A DNA stretch of 17,990 nucleotides, from assembly GCA_018828205.1 (NCBI GenBank), contig JAHJWA010000135.1, forward strand, positions 1 through 17,990. The letters are read 5' to 3'. The translations under genes and the position numbers were made by a program. Numbering within the stretch: position 1 is the first letter of the stretch; each line of letters opens with the position of its first letter. The stretch comes from Alphaproteobacteria bacterium. GTDB taxonomy: Bacteria > Pseudomonadota > Alphaproteobacteria > Sphingomonadales > Sphingomonadaceae. Below, piece after piece: positions 14,193-17,990 of this stretch. The notes below the pieces were generated by a model. That model was not told the DNA's origin. It ran no database searches and was given only the letters and a program-made list of their open reading frames with translations.

Positions 14193-15710
14193 ATGGCGCT
14201 GGGCAGGCCGGTGAAAAAGGTCGTGATCGCAGGCGGCGGGACCGCCGGCTGGACGGTGGCGGCGGCGCTGGTCAAGAATCTCGGCGCCGTGATCGAGATC
14301 GTCTTGGTCGAATCCGACATGATCGGCACCGTGGGGGTGGGCGAAAGCACGATCCCGACCGCGCGCCGGTTCCACGAATTGCTGGGTCTGGACGAGCGCG
14401 ATGTCGTCCGTGCGACCCAGGCGAGCTTCAAGCTGGGGATCAGCTTCGAGAACTGGACCCGCGAGGAGGAGCGCTATTTCCATTCCTTCGGCACGCTGGG
14501 CCGGTCAACCTGGATGGCGGATTTCCAGCACATGTGGCTCGCCGCGCGGCAGATGGGCGTGGCGGGGCCGCTCGACGACTACAGCCTGGAGACCCAGGCC
14601 GCGCTGGCGAACAGGTTCGGCACCGGCGGTCCCCAGCGGGGCGAGGCCCAGCCGCTGAACTATGCCTATCACCTCGATGCCACCGCCTATGGCCAGTATC
14701 TGCGCAGCTTTGCCGAACCGCTCGGCGTGAAGCGGGTGGAGGGCAGGATCGACGAAGTCCGGCTCGATCCCGCCAGCGGCAATATCGCCTCGCTGGCGCT
14801 CGATGACGGGAGCGTGATCGAGGGCGATCTCTTCATCGATTGTACCGGCTTTCGCGGGCTGCTGATCGAGCAGGCGCTGCAGACCGGCTATGAGGACTGG
14901 ACCCACTGGCTTGCGACCGATCGCGCGCTGGCGGTGCAGACGCAGGCCACCAGCCCGGCCCGTCCCTATACCAGAGCGATCGCACACAAGGCGGGCTGGC
15001 AGTGGCAGATCCCCCTGCAGCACCGGGTCGGCAACGGGCTGGTCTATGCAAGCGATTTCCTGTCGGACGATGAGGCGCTGGCAATGCTGGCGGAGCGCGT
15101 CGAAGGGTCGATGCTGACCGAGCCGCGGCTGATCCGCTATGTCTCGGGCAGCCGCCGCAAGGCCTGGAACCGCAATTGCGTGGCCATCGGGCTCTCGAGC
15201 GGCTTTGTCGAACCGCTCGAATCGACGAGCATCCACCTGATCATGATCGCGGTGACGCGGCTCATGCAACTGTTCCCCTTCGAGGGCGAGATGGATGCGC
15301 TGTCCGCGCGCTTCAACGATCTCTCGAAGCGCGAACTCGAAGGCGTGCGCGATTTCATCGTGCTGCATTATCACCTGAACCGGCGCAGCGGCGAACCGTT
15401 CTGGGATCGGTGCCGCAGCATGGACATCCCCGACAGCCTCGCCGGCCGCATCGCGCTGTTCCGGGAAAGCGCGACCGCTTACCAGGCCAGCGACGAGCTG
15501 TTCCGAGTAGACAGCTGGGTCCAGGTGTTGCTGGGGCAGGGGCTTGAGCCCCAAGCGCACCATGCGCTGGGCGAAATGATCGGAAAGGAGCGGCTCGCCT
15601 CGTCGCTGGAGGCGCTGGCCGGCAATATCCGCGAGCAGGCCGCGCGGCTTCCCGAGCACCAGAGCTTTCTCGACGAATACAGCCCCCGTGCGACCAGAGC
15701 ATCGGCTTGA
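14193..15710 (+). CDS. flavin-dependent tryptophan halogenase family protein
   Basis: The 505-residue protein starts at ATG 14193, 11 bp after the cupin gene, with AGGGGG immediately upstream. The FAD-binding loop GGGTAGW is at residues 14-20 and GVGESTIPT at 48-56. FKLGISFENW carries Lys80, equivalent to the catalytic lysine of PrnA-type halogenases. The WxWxIP motif reads WQWQIP (269-274), a mark separating halogenases from monooxygenases. VEPLEST (339-345) supplies the conserved glutamate region (Glu340). The active site therefore looks complete, and the enzyme should form hypohalous acid from FADH2, O2 and halide with a separate flavin reductase, none of which is seen here. Receptor-linked members such as the brominating BrvH act on indoles in vitro, but the native substrate is unknown. 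No signal peptide is visible. Confidence 0.9.
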   Translation: MALGRPVKKVVIAGGGTAGWTVAAALVKNLGAVIEIVLVESDMIGTVGVGESTIPTARRFHELLGLDERDVVRATQASFKLGISFENWTREEERYFHSFGTLGRSTWMADFQHMWLAARQMGVAGPLDDYSLETQAALANRFGTGGPQRGEAQPLNYAYHLDATAYGQYLRSFAEPLGVKRVEGRIDEVRLDPASGNIASLALDDGSVIEGDLFIDCTGFRGLLIEQALQTGYEDWTHWLATDRALAVQTQATSPARPYTRAIAHKAGWQWQIPLQHRVGNGLVYASDFLSDDEALAMLAERVEGSMLTEPRLIRYVSGSRRKAWNRNCVAIGLSSGFVEPLESTSIHLIMIAVTRLMQLFPFEGEMDALSARFNDLSKRELEGVRDFIVLHYHLNRRSGEPFWDRCRSMDIPDSLAGRIALFRESATAYQASDELFRVDSWVQVLLGQGLEPQAHHALGEMIGKERLASSLEALAGNIREQAARLPEHQSFLDEYSPRATRASA

Positions 15711-15725
15711 CTGCGAACGGGCCTG

Positions 15726-15739
15726 TGATAGCGCTACCA
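15726..15739. promoter_or_regulatory. LacI-type operator before GH67
   Basis: TGATAGCGCTACCA matches the locus palindrome with one change in the left arm. It ends 2 bp before the GH67 ATG at 15742 and sits inside the 31-bp gap after the halogenase gene. A TTGACT hexamer at 15707-15712, overlapping the halogenase stop, could be the -35 of a promoter internal to the operon. Confidence 0.72.
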
Positions 15740-15741
15740 AA

Positions 15742-17838
15742 ATGAGTTGGAGAGCGTTGCCGCGCCGGATGACCGCAGGTCTCGCCCTGATTGGCGCCGC
15801 TTTGGCGCTCGTCCCTTCGGCGCAGGCCGAGGATGGCTATGACCTGTGGTTGCGCCATGCGCCGCTCGAAGGCGAAGCGCTGGAGCGGCTGCGTATCTTT
15901 GCGCCCCGCGTCGAAGTCGAGCTCTACAGGGGCGACGAAACGCCAACTCTCGCGATCGCCGCTCGCGAACTCGACCTGGGTCTCGCGAAGCTGGGCGGCG
16001 GGACCGTGGCAAGCGCGTCCGGAGCTGGCTCTGCGATAGCGCTCGAATGCGGCAGCGATCCGGCGGGCGCGGGCGAATACACGGTGCGCTCGAACGCGAA
16101 GGGTATCGCGATCGGTGGACCGGGCCAGCTTTCATGCCTTTACGGCGCCTACGCGCTGCTGCGCGAACTCTCGCAGGGCGCGGACCCCCGCAGTCTCGAC
16201 ATCGTCTCCGCCCCCGCCATGCCGCTGCGCATGCTCAACCACTGGGACAATCCCGATGGCCATGTCGAGCGCGGCTATTCCGGGCGCTCGATCTTCGATT
16301 GGTGGCACCTGCCCGAGCGGCTGGACCAGCGGATGATCGACTATGCCCGCGCCAATGCCTCGATCGGCATCAACGCGGTGGCGGTGAACAACGTCAACGC
16401 CACCGCCTATGTGCTCGAGCCGCGCTATATCGAGAAGCTGGCCCGGCTCGCCGACGCCTGGCGGCCCTATGGCATCCGGGTCTTCCTCTCGGCCCGGTTC
16501 AGCGCGCCGAGGGAACTGGGCGGGCTGGAAACCGCCGACCCCCTCGATCCCGCGGTGCGCGCCTGGTGGGCGGACAAGGCCGACGAGATCTACGCCGCGA
16601 TCCCAGATTTCGGCGGTTTCCTGGTCAAGGCCAACAGCGAGGGCCAGCCCGGACCTCAGGACTATGGCCGTACCCATGCCGAGGGCGCGAACATGTTGGC
16701 AGAGGCACTGCGCGAGCGGGGCACGGTGATCTGGCGCGCCTTTGTCTATTCCGAACACGACGAGACCGACCGCGCCAAACAGGCCTATGCCGAATTCATC
16801 CCGCTGGACGGCGCGTTCGCGGACAATGTCATCGTCCAGGTCAAGAACGGCCCGATCGATTTCCAGCCGCGCGAGCCCTTCCACCCGATGTTCGGCGCCA
16901 TGCCCGACACGCGGCTGATGCTCGAAGCGCAGATCACCAAGGAATATCTCGGTTTCGCCAGCCACCTCGCCTATCTCGCGCCGATGTGGGAGGAAGTGCT
17001 CGACGCCGACACCGGGCACGGCGCGACGGTGGCCCAGGTTGTTGCGCCGGTCGGGATGGCGGGGGTCGCCAACACCGGTTCGGACCGCAACTGGTCGGGT
17101 TCGGACTTCGACCAGGCCAATTGGTATGCGTTCGGGCGCCTGGCCTGGGACCCCAGCCTCTCGAGCGAGCAGATCGCGCGCGAATGGGCGGCGCAGACCT
17201 TCAGCCGCGATCCGGCCTTCGTGGATGCCGTGGTGCCCATGATGCTGGCGAGCCGACAGGCGGTGGTCGATTACATGACCCCGCTGGGCCTCGCGCATCT
17301 GATGGGCACCGGGCACCACTATGGCCCCGCGCCATGGGTCTGCGAGTTGGAAAGGCCCGAATGGAACCCCTGCTATTATCACCGCGCCGATGCGGATGGG
17401 ATCGGGTTCGATCGCACGCCGAGCGGTAGCGATGCGCTGTCCCAATACGCGCCCTCGGTGGCCGCGCACTGGAGCGATCCCGAGGCCATCGATCCCGCCT
17501 ATCTGCTGTGGTTCCACCGCGTCGGCTGGAACCACCCGATGCGTTCGGGCCGCAGCCTATGGGCCGAACTGGTCGCGCGCTACGACAGCGGCGTCGGCGA
17601 GGTGGATCGGATGGCTCAAACCTGGCGCGGTCTGGCGCATTATGTCGACCCGCAGCGCCATCGCGCGGTGAGCGCAAATCTCGCGATCCAGCAAAGCGAG
17701 GCGCGCTGGTGGCGCGATGGCTCGCTTTCCTACTGGCAGTCCGTCAACGGGCTCGAACTGCCTGCCGGGACGCGCCCAGCCGCCGAGAGCCTCGATCATT
17801 ATCGCAGCCTCAGCTTTCCCGAAGCCCCCGGCAATTGA
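15742..17838 (+). CDS. GH67 alpha-glucuronidase (xylan-specific)
   Basis: GH67 enzymes remove (4-O-methyl)glucuronate from the non-reducing terminal xylose of xylo-oligosaccharides. The 698-residue form from ATG 15742 has a basic N-region (MSWRALPRRM), a hydrophobic core and AQA|ED cleavage at 29/30, so it is exported, most likely to the periplasm. An in-frame ATG 18 codons upstream would lie in the halogenase gene and spoil the signal. GH67 landmarks are NHWDNPDGHVERGYSG (166-181), VKANSEGQPGPQDYGR with general acid Glu300, NGPIDFQPREP with Asp373, and QITKEYLG with Glu401. These correspond to the known acid and base carboxylates of Cellvibrio and Geobacillus enzymes. The C-terminal helical domain includes MGTGHHYGPAPW (521-532). 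No Shine-Dalgarno sequence precedes the ATG. Confidence 0.95.
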   Translation: MSWRALPRRMTAGLALIGAALALVPSAQAEDGYDLWLRHAPLEGEALERLRIFAPRVEVELYRGDETPTLAIAARELDLGLAKLGGGTVASASGAGSAIALECGSDPAGAGEYTVRSNAKGIAIGGPGQLSCLYGAYALLRELSQGADPRSLDIVSAPAMPLRMLNHWDNPDGHVERGYSGRSIFDWWHLPERLDQRMIDYARANASIGINAVAVNNVNATAYVLEPRYIEKLARLADAWRPYGIRVFLSARFSAPRELGGLETADPLDPAVRAWWADKADEIYAAIPDFGGFLVKANSEGQPGPQDYGRTHAEGANMLAEALRERGTVIWRAFVYSEHDETDRAKQAYAEFIPLDGAFADNVIVQVKNGPIDFQPREPFHPMFGAMPDTRLMLEAQITKEYLGFASHLAYLAPMWEEVLDADTGHGATVAQVVAPVGMAGVANTGSDRNWSGSDFDQANWYAFGRLAWDPSLSSEQIAREWAAQTFSRDPAFVDAVVPMMLASRQAVVDYMTPLGLAHLMGTGHHYGPAPWVCELERPEWNPCYYHRADADGIGFDRTPSGSDALSQYAPSVAAHWSDPEAIDPAYLLWFHRVGWNHPMRSGRSLWAELVARYDSGVGEVDRMAQTWRGLAHYVDPQRHRAVSANLAIQQSEARWWRDGSLSYWQSVNGLELPAGTRPAAESLDHYRSLSFPEAPGN

Positions 17839-17868
17839 ATGGCGCAACGAGGGGACGCTTGATGATCA

Positions 17869-17990
17869 ATGGAACCACGGTCTATGGGCGCAGTGATGAC
17901 TGACAAGGCGCATCAGCCGGGCGAGAGCACGGCAGGGGTTCGGCGCAAGCAGCGCGGGGCGGGCCGCCAGATGGGCGCTCCGACGATCGC
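17869..17990 (+). CDS. probable LacI-family transcriptional regulator (partial, N-terminus only)
   Basis: Only about 40 codons are visible before the window ends. The frame reads MTDKAHQPGESTAGVRRKQ from ATG 17896, then RGAGRQMGAPTIA. A basic tail leading into APTIA is how many sphingomonad LacI/GalR repressors begin, with the helix-turn-helix (typically ...TIADVARxAGVS) directly after. In-frame starts at 17869, 17884 and 17896 are all possible; none has an ideally spaced ribosome site (GAGGGG at 17849-17854). It lies 30 bp after GH67 in the same direction. The palindromes in the window are of the type this family binds, so it is the natural candidate regulator. The call rests on a short N-terminus plus context. 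Confidence 0.65.
   Translation, partial: MEPRSMGAVMTDKAHQPGESTAGVRRKQRGAGRQMGAPTI

Noticed and set aside
15688..15742. Upstream in-frame ATG for GH67 at 15688
   Set aside because: It lies within the halogenase gene and would place 18 charged residues before an otherwise normal signal peptide.
16035..16043. GATAGCGCT inside the GH67 coding sequence
   Set aside because: Only about half of the operator is present, the right arm does not match, and the location inside a gene has no promoter.

Overview
The window is GC-rich, densely coded alphaproteobacterial DNA, most likely from the Sphingomonadales (Sphingomonadaceae or Erythrobacteraceae). This is inferred from a TonB-dependent receptor of the Xanthomonas/Caulobacter/sphingomonad type, a SapC-cupin-halogenase gene trio typical of these bacteria, and tRNA and gene styles. 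No species can be named from sequence alone.

Layout. (1) Positions 1-565, minus strand: 5' part of an NDUFA9-like NAD(P)-binding SDR gene. (2) 794-880: tRNA-Leu(CAG). (3) 1107-2516, plus: XylE-like MFS sugar/proton symporter, followed by a strong terminator. (4) 8643 down to 2622, minus: a translationally coupled operon GH3 - GH3 - GH10 (two beta-xylosidase/beta-glucosidase-like enzymes and an endo-xylanase-type lipoprotein). (5) 8644-9147: a 504-bp divergent control region with three operator copies and a four-copy 8-bp tandem repeat. (6) 9148-15710, plus: TonB-dependent receptor, SapC-family protein, JmjC/cupin-like protein and a flavin-dependent tryptophan-halogenase-like protein. (7) 15742-17838, plus: GH67 alpha-glucuronidase. 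(8) 17869 to the edge, plus: start of a probable LacI-family regulator.

The genes form a glucuronoxylan or xylo-oligosaccharide utilisation locus. The receptor would import (methylglucurono)xylo-oligosaccharides across the outer membrane. GH67 would remove terminal glucuronate. GH10 and the GH3 enzymes would cut the chains in or at the periplasm, and the MFS permease would take xylose into the cytoplasm. All exported enzymes carry visible signal peptides: Sec-like for GH67 and the first GH3, and twin-arginine-like for the second GH3 and GH10.

The transcription units are tied together by a palindrome, TGGTAGCGCTACCA or close variants. It occurs upstream of the MFS gene, three times between the GH3 operon and the receptor, and immediately before GH67. 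This is the form of a LacI-family operator, and a LacI-type N-terminus begins at the right edge, so the regulon and its probable regulator are both in view. The least understood part is the SapC-cupin-halogenase trio between receptor and GH67. Its catalytic motifs are intact but its substrate is unknown.
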